DNA from: Candidatus Hydrogenedentota bacterium
GTDB lineage: Bacteria > Hydrogenedentota > Hydrogenedentia > Hydrogenedentales > CAILVY01
Direction: 5' to 3'
Assembly (NCBI GenBank): GCA_903837785.1
Contig: CAILVY010000368.1
Span: 1-51,666, forward strand
DNA: 51,666 nucleotides
Part shown: positions 1 through 9,144 of the stretch, piece by piece
Layout: each line of letters starts with the position of its first letter
Position numbering within the stretch: position 1 is the stretch's first letter
Program-made: the position numbers and the translations under genes
Notes under the pieces: model-generated
Seen by the model: the letters and a program-made list of their open reading frames with translations, nothing else
What the model was told of the DNA's origin: nothing
The model's database searches: none

Positions 1-1
1 C

Positions 2-733
2 TTGTACAACGCGATGATCGCACCGCTGGTTCCCTTTGGAATCAAAGGCGCCATCTGGTACCAGGGCGAATCGAACGCCGGCCGCGCGTATCAGTACCGC
101 AAGTTGTTCCCCGCGATGATCACCGACTGGCGGAACGCCTGGGGCGAAGGCAATTTCCCGTTCCTCTTCGTGCAACTGGCGAACTTCACCCCGCAGCTTC
201 CGGAGCCGGGCCCCTCGGATTGGGCGGAACTTCGTGAAGCGCAGCTTATGACGATGGACAAGAAGTCGCCGACGGCACTGAAGAACACGGGCATGGCCGT
301 CATCATCGACATCGGGGATGCTGCCGACATTCATCCGAAGAACAAACAGGACGTCGGCAAGCGCCTTGCCTTGAACGCGCTCGCCAACACGTACAAGAAG
401 CCCGTGGCCTATTCCGGTCCGCTGTATCGCGGAATGAAGATCAAGGGCAGCGAAGCCGTTCTCCGCTTCGACCACGCCGACGGCGGGCTGACCGCCAAGG
501 GCGGCGAACTCAAGGGTTTCGCCATCGCGGGCGAGGACAAGAAGTTCGTTTGGGCGAAAGCCACGATTGCGGACGGCAAGATCGTCGTTTCATCGGACAA
601 GGTCGCCAAACCCGTAGCCGTCCGCTATGCCTGGGCAAACAATCCCGACTGCAATCTCTACAACGGCGCGGGCCTGCCCGCATCCCCCTTCCGGACCGAC
701 GACTGGCGGGGCGTAACCTTCGGCAAGAACTAA
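2..733 (+). CDS. Sialate O-acetylesterase, C-terminal part (5' end outside window)
   Basis: The reading frame is already open at the window edge, so the N-terminus and the upstream SGNH block I serine are missing. The visible 243 residues contain [11 protein letters not shown], the classic block of sialate O-acetylesterases (SGNH/GDSL hydrolases), followed by a tryptophan-rich [17 protein letters not shown] stretch and a histidine in [20 protein letters not shown], where the family's catalytic Asp/His pair lies. The C-terminal 90 residues look like the usual closing beta-domain. Family role: removal of O-acetyl groups from sialic acids or related sugars so that exo-glycosidases can proceed. 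With the GH95 fucosidase at 44611-47490 this fits a glycan-degrading lifestyle. The family is recognised clearly; the true substrate is not known. Confidence 0.88.
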   Translation: MYNAMIAPLVPFGIKGAIWYQGESNAGRAYQYRKLFPAMITDWRNAWGEGNFPFLFVQLANFTPQLPEPGPSDWAELREAQLMTMDKKSPTALKNTGMAVIIDIGDAADIHPKNKQDVGKRLALNALANTYKKPVAYSGPLYRGMKIKGSEAVLRFDHADGGLTAKGGELKGFAIAGEDKKFVWAKATIADGKIVVSSDKVAKPVAVRYAWANNPDCNLYNGAGLPASPFRTDDWRGVTFGKN

Positions 734-748
734 CCGCGAATCCGTGCA

Positions 749-774
749 CGGGGGCGGGGTTCGCCTCGCCCCCG
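749..774. terminator. Strong GC hairpin between convergent genes (possible bidirectional terminator)
   Basis: Eight bases at 749-756 (CGGGGGCG) pair perfectly with 767-774 (CGCCCCCG). Three further pairs, one of them G-U, close on a TTCG tetraloop at 760-763. The hairpin lies between the stop of the esterase (733) and the stop of the HAD gene (800, minus strand), where a bidirectional terminator would be expected. There is no clear U-tract on either side, so intrinsic termination is plausible but not typical. Confidence 0.5.
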
Positions 775-799
775 CAAATCTTCTGCGCCCCGCTCGCAT

Positions 800-1420
800 C
801 TACTCCGAAAACAGTGCGCGGAGTTCCACGGGCGCCAGAAGCAGATGGTCCGGATCGGCTTCCTGAAGCCGTTCGGGCGGGTGCCAGCCCCAACCGGCCG
901 CTACTGTGGCGACTCCGGCAGCGCGTCCTTCGAGCATGTCGCCCTTTGTGTCGCCGATGTAATAGGGCCGACACTCCGGGTGCTGCTTGACCACCTTCCG
1001 AATCTTTTTGACTTTGCTCGGCTCCCTCTCCGCGCCAATCACGTCCACAATGCCCCGGACGCCGAAGCGGGCCAGAAACTCCGCCACAGTGCCCGATACA
1101 TTCGACGTGATGACATAGACAGTGTGCGCGGCCGCCAGTTCGTTCAGAATCTCCGGCATGCCGTCGAAAGGACGCACCCGCTGATTCGCCTCCGTGATCC
1201 GGGGCTGAAAGCGGCGCATCAGCCGTTTCAGGCGCCAGACGGGGAATCCCATCCAGAGGAGCTGGCGGATCAAATTGCCGTCGAAGAGCTTGAGGAACGT
1301 TTCGCGCGAGTTCAGCCGCTCAAAACCCATCTCCGTACACACGCCCGTGAAGGTTGTGAAGAAGACCTCGTAGGAATCGGCGATGACGCCGTCAAAGTCG
1401 AACATGATAATAGAAGACAT
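800..1420 (-). CDS. HAD-superfamily phosphatase (phosphoglycolate phosphatase-like)
   Basis: The 206-residue protein starts MSSIIMFDFDGVIADS, giving HAD motif I (DFDGV; nucleophile Asp8, acid/base Asp10) right at the N-terminus. Motif II is VYVITSN, a lysine-rich motif III is around SKVKKI, and motif IV is YYIGDTKGDM. A helical cap of about 70 residues sits between motifs I and II, as in the Gph/beta-phosphoglucomutase-like subgroup. The start at 1420 is chosen because AGGAGGG lies six bases upstream and the HAD motif begins at once; the longer open frame upstream is non-homologous. It converges on the esterase and diverges from guaB. Substrate cannot be told from sequence. Confidence 0.85.
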   Translation of the reverse strand: MSSIIMFDFDGVIADSYEVFFTTFTGVCTEMGFERLNSRETFLKLFDGNLIRQLLWMGFPVWRLKRLMRRFQPRITEANQRVRPFDGMPEILNELAAAHTVYVITSNVSGTVAEFLARFGVRGIVDVIGAEREPSKVKKIRKVVKQHPECRPYYIGDTKGDMLEGRAAGVATVAAGWGWHPPERLQEADPDHLLLAPVELRALFSE

Positions 1421-1553
1421 GAACAACCCTCCTTGAAAACACCACGTGAGGATAGCATACGGACCGGGGTGAGATGCGAGGCAGCGCCGGGCTCCGGGAG
1501 TGCGTCGATGCCGCGGCTGGGCCTTCCCGTTGCCGCATTCCGGGCGCTCCCGT

Positions 1554-1582
1554 TTGAACTCGGCAGTTCCGGCTTCTATAAT
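1554..1582 (+). promoter_or_regulatory. Sigma-70-type promoter for guaB
   Basis: TTGAAC at 1554-1559 and a perfect TATAAT at 1577-1582 are separated by 17 bp. The start codon of guaB follows 61 bases later, leaving a leader of roughly 50 nt. This is the best -35/-10 pair seen in the window. Confidence 0.75.
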
Positions 1583-1620
1583 ACTGCTCCCGGGGGCTGG
1601 TCGCTTCCGGGACAAGGCAT

Positions 1621-1633
1621 GGAACAATGTTCC
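1621..1633. promoter_or_regulatory. Perfect dyad in the guaB leader
   Basis: GGAACA-A-TGTTCC is an uninterrupted 6-bp inverted repeat around one base, just ahead of the weak ribosome-binding region of guaB (start 1644). It could be an operator half-site pair or a small leader hairpin. It does not match the PurR consensus or the four-base spacing of a Bacillus LexA box. Function unassigned. Confidence 0.35.
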
Positions 1634-1643
1634 GCGAGGCGTT

Positions 1644-3116
1644 ATGAGCAACAGTAATCGCATTTCCGAAGGTTTATCTTTTGACGATGTCCTCCTGTAT
1701 CCCGCGCGATCGGAGGTGCTTCCGCGCGACGTCAATCTCGGAACCCGGCTGACCCGGAACCTGTGCATCAATATCCCCCTGCTCAGCGCGGCCATGGACA
1801 CAGTCACTGAATCGCAACTGGCGATTGCGATTGCGCAAGAGGGCGGCCTCGGCATTATCCACAAGAACCTCTCGATCGAGGAACAGGCCTCGGAAGTGGA
1901 TCGGGTGAAGCGTTCCCAGGCGGGGATCATCACCCACCCGTTCACGCTGACCCCGGAACAAACGCTTGGCGACGCGGAGCGCCTGATGTCGCGCTATCAC
2001 GTGTCCGGCGTCCCGATCACGGATCAGCACGGGATTCTCGTGGGCATATTGACGAACCGCGACCTGCGCTTCGAAGAGGACGCCTCAAAAGTCATTGCCT
2101 CCGTGATGACTCCCAAAGAACGCCTCGTTACGGTTGGCCCGGGAACCACTTTCGAAGAAGCGAAGAAGTTGCTGCACAAGCACCGGATTGAGAAGCTTCC
2201 GATTGTGGACGATCAGGGCTATCTCAAGGGCTTGCTGACGATCAAGGACATCATCAAGGCGCGCGACTTCCCGAACCGTTGCACGGACGACATGGGCCGA
2301 CTCCGCGTCGGAGCGGCGCTGGGCGTCGGCCCCGGCGAACTCGACCGCGCCGAAGCCCTGATTAAGGCGGGCGTGGACGTGCTGGCGGTCGATTCGGCCC
2401 ATGGCCATTCGGTCATGGTTGCGGAAACGGTTCGCAGATTGAAGGAAGCATTTCCGAACACGGAACTCCTCGCGGGGAACGTGGTCACGGGCGAAGGCGC
2501 GCAATCGCTGGTCGACGCGGGCGTGGACGCGGTCAAAGTGGGCGTCGGCCCCGGATCGATCTGCACCACCCGCGTGGTCACCGGCGTGGGCGTGCCGCAG
2601 ATTACGGCCATCATGAACGTGGTGAGCGTCTGCAAGAAGCACGACATTCCCGTCATCGCGGACGGCGGCATCAAATACTCGGGCGACATCGCCAAGGCCA
2701 TCGCGGCGGGTGCCGACACAGTCATGATCGGGGGCCTCTTCGCGGGCACCGAGGAGAGTCCGGGCGAGAAGGTGCTCTACGAAGGCCGCACGTACAAAGT
2801 GGTGCGGGGCATGGGTTCGATCAAGGCGATGCAGCGCGGCAGCAAGGCCCGCTACATGCAGTTCGACGAGGAAGCCGCCAAGCTCGTGCCGGAAGGCATC
2901 GAGGGCCGCGTGCCCTATCGCGGCCTCTTGTCCGATTATGTGCATCAGCTCGTGGGCGGGCTTCGCGCGGCGATGGGTTACTGCGGATGCAAGGACATCC
3001 CGGCCATGCAGAGTGCCACGCAGTTCGTGCGGATTTCCGCGGCCGGCATCCGCGAAAGCCATCCGCACGACATCATCATCACTGAAGACGCTCCCAACTA
3101 TCAGATCCCGAGGTAG
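1644..3116 (+). CDS. guaB: Inosine-5'-monophosphate dehydrogenase
   Basis: Catalyses the NAD-dependent oxidation of IMP to XMP, the committed step of GMP synthesis. The 490-residue length is normal for bacterial IMPDH. It shows the N-terminal [13 protein letters not shown] block, two CBS modules at about residues 95-205 inserted in the TIM barrel, and the active-site loop GPGSICTTR with catalytic Cys307. It also has the GGIKYSGDI phosphate-binding region, the RGMGS loop and the YRG flap motif. The start at 1644 ([10 protein letters not shown]) is placed by family alignment; the frame is open upstream but that part lies in the promoter region. guaA follows after 6 bp, so the two are co-transcribed. 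The promoter is at 1554-1582. Confidence 0.97.
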   Translation: MSNSNRISEGLSFDDVLLYPARSEVLPRDVNLGTRLTRNLCINIPLLSAAMDTVTESQLAIAIAQEGGLGIIHKNLSIEEQASEVDRVKRSQAGIITHPFTLTPEQTLGDAERLMSRYHVSGVPITDQHGILVGILTNRDLRFEEDASKVIASVMTPKERLVTVGPGTTFEEAKKLLHKHRIEKLPIVDDQGYLKGLLTIKDIIKARDFPNRCTDDMGRLRVGAALGVGPGELDRAEALIKAGVDVLAVDSAHGHSVMVAETVRRLKEAFPNTELLAGNVVTGEGAQSLVDAGVDAVKVGVGPGSICTTRVVTGVGVPQITAIMNVVSVCKKHDIPVIADGGIKYSGDIAKAIAAGADTVMIGGLFAGTEESPGEKVLYEGRTYKVVRGMGSIKAMQRGSKARYMQFDEEAAKLVPEGIEGRVPYRGLLSDYVHQLVGGLRAAMGYCGCKDIPAMQSATQFVRISAAGIRESHPHDIIITEDAPNYQIPR

Positions 3117-3122
3117 AGACGC

Positions 3123-4670
3123 ATGGAACACGCGGGCAAGACGATTGTCGTTCTGGATTTCGGAGCGCAGTACAGCAAACTCATCGCGCGGCGCGTCCGC
3201 GAGTCGCAGGTCTACAGCCTGATCGTGCCGTACAACACGCCGATGGAAACGCTCTCAGAGATGAAGCCCGCCGGCATCATCTTCAGCGGCGGGCCTTCGA
3301 GCGTGCATCAGGACGGGTCGCCGAAACCGGATCCGCGCGTCTTCGAACTGGGCGTGCCGATTCTCGGCATCTGCTACGGCGTGCAGCTTTTCGCCCACAT
3401 GCTCGGCGGCAAGGTCGAGCGCGCCCCCGAGCGCGAATACGGCATCGCACATCTTGAACACTCGGACGCCACCGGCATCTTCAACGGCGTGGACGGACGG
3501 ACCCAGGTCTGGATGAGCCATGGCGATCGCGTCGTGGATCTTCCCGCAGGCTTCCACGTGGTGGGCACGACGGAGAACTCGCCGTATGCCGCCATTGCCG
3601 ATCCGGACAGGCAATTCTACGGCGTGCAATTTCACCCGGAGGTGGTCCACACCCCCCAAGGCAAGCAGATTCTCTCGAATTTTGTGCACCGCATTTGCGG
3701 TTGCGACGCCTCGTGGGACATGGGCTCCTTCGTCGAGTCCGCGGTGAACGAGATCCGGCGCCGGGTCAACGGCAAGCAGGTGCTCTGCGGCCTGAGCGGC
3801 GGCGTCGACTCGAGTGTCGCCGCCGTGTTGATCCACAAAGCCATCGGCGCGAACCTCAACTGCGTCTTTGTGAACAACGGCCTCCTGCGCAAGGGCGAGG
3901 CCGAGTTGGTTCAGCGGGTGTTCCGGGACAATTTCCACATCAACCTCGATTACGCGGATGCGGAGGATCGTTTTCTGGACGCGCTCAAGGGCGTATCGGA
4001 ACCCGAACAGAAGCGCAAGATCATCGGAAGCGTGTTCATCGACGTGTTCGAAGAAGAGGCGCGCCGCCTCGGGCACATGGACTTCCTCGCCCAGGGCACG
4101 TTGTATCCGGACGTCATTGAATCGGTTTCAGCGACCGGCGGGCCTTCGGCCACTATCAAGAGCCATCACAACGTGGGCGGCCTGCCCGAAGACATGAACC
4201 TCGAACTCCTCGAGCCGCTGCGCGAATTGTTCAAAGACGAGGTGCGCGCGCTGGGCCGCGAATTGGGCCTGCCCGAAGAGATCGTCGGCCGTCACCCGTT
4301 CCCGGGACCCGGTCTTGGCGTGCGGTGCATCGGCGAAATCACGCGCGAGCGGCTCGATACGCTCCGCGAGGCAGACGCCATCTTCATCGACGAGATCAAG
4401 AAGGCCGGCCTCTATGACGACATCTGGCAGGCGCTGGTCTGCCTGTTGCCCGTCCGCAGCGTGGGCGTCCAAGGCGACGAACGCACTTACGAGGAGGTGT
4501 GCAGCCTCCGCGCGGTGACTTCCGAGGATGCCATGACCGCCGACTGGTTCCGCTTTCCTCCCGAAGTCCTGCAGCGCGTGGCCAGCCGGATCTGCAACGA
4601 AGTCAAGCACATCAACCGGGTGCTCTACGATGTCACATCGAAACCGCCCGGCACTATCGAGTGGGAATGA
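3123..4670 (+). CDS. guaA: GMP synthase (glutamine-hydrolysing)
   Basis: Converts XMP to GMP using ATP and glutamine, directly downstream of guaB in the pathway and on the chromosome. The 515-residue protein has an N-terminal class I glutamine amidotransferase domain with the nucleophile elbow GICYGVQ (Cys84) and QFHPEV for the His/Glu pair near residue 175. The ATP pyrophosphatase P-loop GLSGGVDSS lies near residue 224. The C-terminal dimerisation domain ends in the conserved [11 protein letters not shown]. The stop codon overlaps the next start (ATGA), so a flavin reductase-like gene is probably translationally coupled to it. Confidence 0.97.
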   Translation: MEHAGKTIVVLDFGAQYSKLIARRVRESQVYSLIVPYNTPMETLSEMKPAGIIFSGGPSSVHQDGSPKPDPRVFELGVPILGICYGVQLFAHMLGGKVERAPEREYGIAHLEHSDATGIFNGVDGRTQVWMSHGDRVVDLPAGFHVVGTTENSPYAAIADPDRQFYGVQFHPEVVHTPQGKQILSNFVHRICGCDASWDMGSFVESAVNEIRRRVNGKQVLCGLSGGVDSSVAAVLIHKAIGANLNCVFVNNGLLRKGEAELVQRVFRDNFHINLDYADAEDRFLDALKGVSEPEQKRKIIGSVFIDVFEEEARRLGHMDFLAQGTLYPDVIESVSATGGPSATIKSHHNVGGLPEDMNLELLEPLRELFKDEVRALGRELGLPEEIVGRHPFPGPGLGVRCIGEITRERLDTLREADAIFIDEIKKAGLYDDIWQALVCLLPVRSVGVQGDERTYEEVCSLRAVTSEDAMTADWFRFPPEVLQRVASRICNEVKHINRVLYDVTSKPPGTIEWE

Positions 4671-5287
4671 TGCGCGCACAAGGTCCGCCGCAGCCGCCCC
4701 CCGAAAAGGTGGTTTGGAAACCGGGCACGATGCTCTTTCCCGTGCCCGTCGTGATGATTTCGTGCGCGGCGGAAAATGTCCGCCCCAACATCGTCACCGT
4801 GGCGTGGACAGGCGTAGTGTGCAGCGACCCGCCCATGCTCTCGATCTCCGTGCGCCCGGAACGGCACTCGTACGGAATCATCACGAAGTCCCGCGAGTTC
4901 GTCGTGAACATTCCGTCCATGAAGCAGATCCGTGCCACGGATTACTGCGGGGTCGCTTCGGGACGCGACGTTGACAAGTTCGCCGAGACCGGCCTGACGC
5001 CCGGCCCCGCCTCGACGGTTGCCGCGCCGCTGATCCTCGAGTGCCCCATCCATCTCGAATGCAAGGTCCGGCAAGTCCTTCCGCTCGGGTCGCACACGAT
5101 GTTCGTGTCCGAGATCACCGCGGTACAGGTTTCGAAGCAACTCATCACCGAGTCTGGCCGGCTCGCCGTGGAGCAGGCCAATCTCGCGGCCTTCGCCCAC
5201 GGCGGCTACTACCCCCTCGGGAAGAAGCACGGCTTCTTTGGATTCTCCGTCCAGAAACGGCGCCGCGCCATTCGACCCTCCAAGTAG
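4667..5287 (+). CDS. Flavin reductase family protein (FMN-binding split barrel)
   Basis: The 206-residue protein matches the flavin reductase-like FMN-binding fold. After a short proline-rich start it has [15 protein letters not shown], the NIVTVAW strand, and [15 protein letters not shown], followed by EFVVNIPS. These are the typical order of FMN-phosphate-binding elements in DIM6/NTAB-type proteins. It starts at 4667, with ATG overlapping the guaA stop by 4 bases (a second in-frame ATG lies at 4670), so it is the third gene of the guaB-guaA operon. Members of the family reduce free flavin or bind FMN for unknown partners; the reason for coupling to GMP synthesis is not evident. C-terminal KKRR-type basic tail. 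Confidence 0.85.
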   Translation: MMRAQGPPQPPPEKVVWKPGTMLFPVPVVMISCAAENVRPNIVTVAWTGVVCSDPPMLSISVRPERHSYGIITKSREFVVNIPSMKQIRATDYCGVASGRDVDKFAETGLTPGPASTVAAPLILECPIHLECKVRQVLPLGSHTMFVSEITAVQVSKQLITESGRLAVEQANLAAFAHGGYYPLGKKHGFFGFSVQKRRRAIRPSK

Positions 5288-5390
5288 TTCCGCCCGCGGG
5301 CTTGGGCGAGCGCGAAAGCGAAATCGCCGGGGCAATCGATGTCGCGGCGTGTTCATTTCGCGCGGTGGAATCGGCCTGTTTCGGCCGCGG

Positions 5391-7070
5391 TTATTGCCCG
5401 ATTTCAGGCGGCGCGAGCGGTCGAAGGGCTTTGCCTGCCCTGACCGGCCGTTTGCGTTCAACCTCACCCCGAAGTTGCGTCAGCGTTCCTCGCCACGTTT
5501 CCATCGGGCTCTTCAGGAGCGCTTCAAATTCCGGCGAGAGCGTCTTCCTGACCTCGTAACGCGTCGCAGTGACCTCCCGCATGTCGATGCAGGAATCCAC
5601 CTGGAAGAAATGCTGGATCATTCCAAGCACTGTCCGGTCGTTGAACATCTCGCACATGCCAACATTCAGGTACCAGAAGACATGAGGCGCCGGGCTGCTT
5701 AAACAGGCAGCCCGGAAAGCCTCGGGTGTGGCGATGGTGAACTTCACCGGCTTTTCAAACTGGTCCAGATAGAACTGAGGCAGGTTCCACACCGCAGCGT
5801 TCGACAGGTAGAACGCCCGGTCTTCTTTGGGGAGCAGGCGGGCCAGTTCGCGCCAGTTGCCTTTCGTCTTGCGGTGATAGTAGTCGGAATGGCTGAACAG
5901 CCCCAGGGCGGAAAGTGCGGTGATCAAGGACAGGATCAGCACCTTGCCGGGACGATACGCGATAAGGTCGACGGCCAGCGCCAACAGGAGAAACAGTGCC
6001 GGCAACAGCGTCATGAAGTATCGTGCCACAGTGACCGGGGTGGCGTTCATGGAATGCGCATAAGGGACCAGCAGGACGATAAGCACCCAGCTGATCAGCA
6101 TCAGCAGGACCCAGCGAAAGCGGTCGGGCGCGGTCAGCATGGCTCGCCAGTTCCCCGTAACCGAGAGGACGGCTAACAGCCCCAGCAGTACCGCATAGCA
6201 GAATGCCAAGGGCGGGAAGTCGAAGAAGGTCCGATACAGGACCAGGAAGTAGTCAGCGCTTGGTCTTCGCACCCAGAAGCTCGTTCTTCCCAGTTCGGTC
6301 AGCATGTGCGGCAGCCAGAAGGAAAACGCGAGCGCCAGCCCCGCCCCGATCACTCCACCCGTCCAGAACAGCAGCGAACGGCGCGCCGGCGGAGCCTCCA
6401 TCACTGTGAGCACCCCAATCGCCAACTGTGCCAGCAGGACAAGCAATCCGAAGTAGTGGGTATAGATCAACGCCAGGCTGATGAGGAAGTACTTGAAGGC
6501 GTTCGCCGGGCGGGGCGTTTCCAGGAAGACGGCCAGCGCCCAGAAAGACACGCAGGTTTCGAGAAACAACAGACTGTACGGGCGGAGTTCCTGCGAATAC
6601 TGGATGTGGAACGCCGAGATTGCAGTCAGGAATGCGGCCACGAGACCCGTCGACGGACGCACGAGACGGCGGCCCAGACCGTACATGGCGCCCACGCCCG
6701 CTATCCCCAGCAGCGCCGGCAAGAGGCGGCTCGTGAACTCCGTACAACCGAAAAGGACAAGCCAAACCCAGGAGAGAACGAAGAAGAGCGGGGGCATGTC
6801 GTTGTCGGCCACGGAGCATTCGAGCATCGATGAAAAAGTCACCGGGGGCCGTGTATCGCGGATCGTCAAAAGCTCATCGTACCAGAAGCTCTGGAGGGCC
6901 AGGCCTTTCAGGCGCAGATGCGTGGCCAGGCCAAGAATCCCCAGCAGGAGGAAGGCGTTCGTCCAAGCGGGTTTCCATCGGGCCACCCCTGCGGCCCCGG
7001 CACCAAAAAGGAGCCCCGCCGCCGCATACGGGACTGCGGTGAGGAGGTAAGAAACATTTGAACTGACCAT
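5391..7070 (-). CDS. GT39/PMT-family membrane glycosyltransferase
   Basis: A polytopic protein of about 559 residues with roughly ten hydrophobic segments. After the first membrane segments it has SFWYDELLTIRDTRPPV, the acidic first-loop motif of GT-C glycosyltransferases, where a D-E pair acts in catalysis. DNDMPPLFFVLSWVWL follows, matching the P-P-L/H-P-P-L region of the ArnT/PMT class, then HIQYSQELRPYSL. Such enzymes transfer a sugar from a polyprenyl-phosphate donor to lipid or protein acceptors on the outer face of the inner membrane. The GT2 gene at 10085 could make such a donor. A GTG at 7082 could also start it, but ATG 7070 has GGAAG five bases upstream. Acceptor unknown. Confidence 0.82.
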   Translation of the reverse strand: MVSSNVSYLLTAVPYAAAGLLFGAGAAGVARWKPAWTNAFLLLGILGLATHLRLKGLALQSFWYDELLTIRDTRPPVTFSSMLECSVADNDMPPLFFVLSWVWLVLFGCTEFTSRLLPALLGIAGVGAMYGLGRRLVRPSTGLVAAFLTAISAFHIQYSQELRPYSLLFLETCVSFWALAVFLETPRPANAFKYFLISLALIYTHYFGLLVLLAQLAIGVLTVMEAPPARRSLLFWTGGVIGAGLALAFSFWLPHMLTELGRTSFWVRRPSADYFLVLYRTFFDFPPLAFCYAVLLGLLAVLSVTGNWRAMLTAPDRFRWVLLMLISWVLIVLLVPYAHSMNATPVTVARYFMTLLPALFLLLALAVDLIAYRPGKVLILSLITALSALGLFSHSDYYHRKTKGNWRELARLLPKEDRAFYLSNAAVWNLPQFYLDQFEKPVKFTIATPEAFRAACLSSPAPHVFWYLNVGMCEMFNDRTVLGMIQHFFQVDSCIDMREVTATRYEVRKTLSPEFEALLKSPMETWRGTLTQLRGEVERKRPVRAGKALRPLAPPEIGQ

Positions 7071-7109
7071 CGGATCTTCCACGCCTGTCTAGTCTTGCAG
7101 ATTGACCGC

Positions 7110-7138
7110 ATTATGTAGGATCTCATGGCAAAGCGCAA
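7110..7138 (-). promoter_or_regulatory. Candidate sigma-70 promoter for the GT39 gene
   Basis: On the minus strand TTGCGC (7138-7133) and CATAAT (7115-7110) are 17 bp apart, about 40 bases ahead of the GT39 start. The -10 matches five of six consensus bases; the -35 is weak. Confidence 0.4.
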
Positions 7139-7228
7139 CACCTCCGCCGGCAGTGACCGGACTTTCCGGACCCGCTGATTGCGAATAGTCGCCGCATCAG
7201 GCATGATCGGCGGCAGGTGAATGCGACG

Positions 7229-8611
7229 ATGGACTCAGAAACGACTATCATCCCGTGCATGCGCGCTACGATCGAGCGCTATGCCATGATTCGCAGAGGC
7301 GAGAAGGTCCTTGTGGCCGTATCCGGCGGCCCGGACTCGATGGCGTTGCTGCATGGGCTGCATGAACTGGAATTCCCGCTCGAAATCGCGCATCTCGATC
7401 ATCAGACGCGCGCCGGAGAGAGCGGCGTGGATGCCGAGTTTGTTTCACAGTGCGCCAAGGAACTGGGCCTCGCCTTTCATCATGAGTCGCGCGCGGTGGA
7501 GCAGGAAGCGGCGGCGGCGGGGCGCTCCTTCGAGTTCCACGCCCGGAACCTCCGATACGCGTTCTTCCTGCGCGTCGCCCGCGAACGCGCTTGCGCCGTG
7601 ATTGCCACGGGACATCATCTCGACGACCGCGCGGAAACTGTGCTGATGCGGATTCTCCGGGGCACGGGCCCCGCCGGCCTCGCGGGCATTCCGCCCGTGC
7701 GCGCGCAGGACGGACTGCGCATCGTGCGGCCGCTGTTCGAGTTGACGCGCGCGGAAATCGAGGCGTGGCTCCGGGAACGCCGCATCTCCTGGCGGCAGGA
7801 TGAAAGCAACACGGACCCGCGCCATCCTCGCAACCGCATCCGGCACGGGCTGCTTCCTGTCCTGGAGCGCGAACACAATCCCCGCGTGCGCGAAGCGCTC
7901 CTGCGGCTGGCCGAAGCGCAGCGCTGCGACAATGCCATGCTGGATGCCCTCGCCGGACCGGCGCTGGCGGGATGCCGCAATGAACAAGGCTCGCTTGACC
8001 GGGCGGCCTTTCGCGCGCTGCACGAATCGCTCCGCCGGCGCTGTGTGATGCAGATCGCGCACGAGCGGGATATTGATATTCCCTTTGACCGCGTGATCGG
8101 GGCATCGCATTTTGTTGCCACGGCCTGCACGGGACAGTATTTCGATTTGGGCGCGGGCGTCCTGCTATACAACGGCCGAACCCGAACGGAAGTGATGTCC
8201 GGGCCGCCGGCGTTCGGCGGTGAACCGGTGCTCCTTCCGGTTCCCGGCGAGGCCGTGGCGATGGGACAGCGCTTCACAGCGCGCTTGATCGCCATGCCGG
8301 CCGAGGCCGATTGGCGCAGTTACTGCACGCCCCGGCGGCAGGTGTTTGACGCAGATGTGGCGGGCGATCGGCTGGAACTGCGCTCGTGGCGCGACGGCGA
8401 TCGCTTCACGCCCTTCGGCATGACAGGCTCGACAAAACTCCAAGACTACTTCGTCAACGTTGGACTGCCGGCGCCCTGGCGCCGCGGCGTGCCCCTGATC
8501 GTGTCCCGGGGCGAAGTGCTCTGGATCACCGGCCACGCCATTGCCGCGCGCGGCGCCGTCACACCGGCCACGCGCCGGCTCCTGGAAATCGAGGTCACCC
8601 CATGCACCTGA
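7229..8611 (+). CDS. tilS: tRNA(Ile)-lysidine synthase
   Basis: Modifies C34 of the CAU-anticodon tRNA-Ile to lysidine, which allows AUA decoding and is essential in nearly all bacteria. The 460-residue protein carries the N-type ATP-pyrophosphatase loop VAVSGGPDSMALLH, then AHLDHQTR, and ATGHHLDDRAETVLMRILRGTG. It continues with the RPLFELTR and DESNTDPRHPRNRIRH signatures. A C-terminal TilS domain contains LELRSWRDGDRF and GSTKLQDYFVN. ATG 7229 is preferred because AGGTGA lies eight bases upstream; an in-frame GTG at 7217 is possible. It overlaps hpt by 10 bases, an arrangement also seen as tilS-hpt(-ftsH) in many bacteria. Confidence 0.96.
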   Translation: MDSETTIIPCMRATIERYAMIRRGEKVLVAVSGGPDSMALLHGLHELEFPLEIAHLDHQTRAGESGVDAEFVSQCAKELGLAFHHESRAVEQEAAAAGRSFEFHARNLRYAFFLRVARERACAVIATGHHLDDRAETVLMRILRGTGPAGLAGIPPVRAQDGLRIVRPLFELTRAEIEAWLRERRISWRQDESNTDPRHPRNRIRHGLLPVLEREHNPRVREALLRLAEAQRCDNAMLDALAGPALAGCRNEQGSLDRAAFRALHESLRRRCVMQIAHERDIDIPFDRVIGASHFVATACTGQYFDLGAGVLLYNGRTRTEVMSGPPAFGGEPVLLPVPGEAVAMGQRFTARLIAMPAEADWRSYCTPRRQVFDADVAGDRLELRSWRDGDRFTPFGMTGSTKLQDYFVNVGLPAPWRRGVPLIVSRGEVLWITGHAIAARGAVTPATRRLLEIEVTPCT

Positions 8612-9144
8612 GCGTCAAACCCCTTGTCTCTGCGAGCGCCATCAGACGGATCGTTTCGCACTTGGCCCATGTCATCAACTGCGAATATGAAGGCAGGGAG
8701 TTGCACTTGCTCGTGGTGCTGAAAGGCTCCGTTATCTTCGCCGCGGACCTCATGCGCCAGCTCGACATGGATGTCCGGCTCAATTTCATCCGCGCCAGGA
8801 GTTACGACGGCCGCACGTCCACCGGAAGCGTCGAGTTCACGCTCTTGCCGGAATCCTCCCTTCAAGGGAAGCATGTGCTCGTGGTCGAGGACATCCTCGA
8901 CACAGGACGCACCTGTGCCGCCATCCTGAAATGGGTTCGCGCGCAATCCCCGGCCAGCGTGGCGGTTTGCACCCTGCTCGACAAGCCCGAGCGCCGCGTC
9001 AAACGCCTGAAAGCGGACTACGCCGGCCTGGTCATTCCCGATCACTTCGTCGTCGGCTATGGCCTCGACTACAATGAGCGCTACCGCCGCCTCCCCGAAA
9101 TCTACGCATTGGAATGCGATCCCCCGAAATCGTCACCCGCCTAG
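8602..9144 (+). CDS. hpt: Hypoxanthine phosphoribosyltransferase
   Basis: Salvages hypoxanthine and/or guanine to IMP/GMP using PRPP. The 180-residue protein has the LVVLKGSVIFAADL loop I region, the flexible catalytic loop around RARSYDGRTSTG, and the PRPP-binding motif VLVVEDILDTGRT. It also has the C-terminal purine-recognition region PDHFVVGYGLDYNERYR. It starts inside the end of tilS (10-base overlap), so the two are probably coupled. Its stop shares the palindrome CTAG (9141-9144) with the stop of the convergent gene, so there is no intergenic space. Product IMP feeds the GuaB step encoded at 1644-3116. Confidence 0.95.
   Translation: MHLSVKPLVSASAIRRIVSHLAHVINCEYEGRELHLLVVLKGSVIFAADLMRQLDMDVRLNFIRARSYDGRTSTGSVEFTLLPESSLQGKHVLVVEDILDTGRTCAAILKWVRAQSPASVAVCTLLDKPERRVKRLKADYAGLVIPDHFVVGYGLDYNERYRRLPEIYALECDPPKSSPA

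Noticed and set aside
1583..1643. A purine riboswitch in the guaB leader
   Set aside because: The leader is only about 50 bases, too short for the three-helix aptamer, and the conserved core was not seen.
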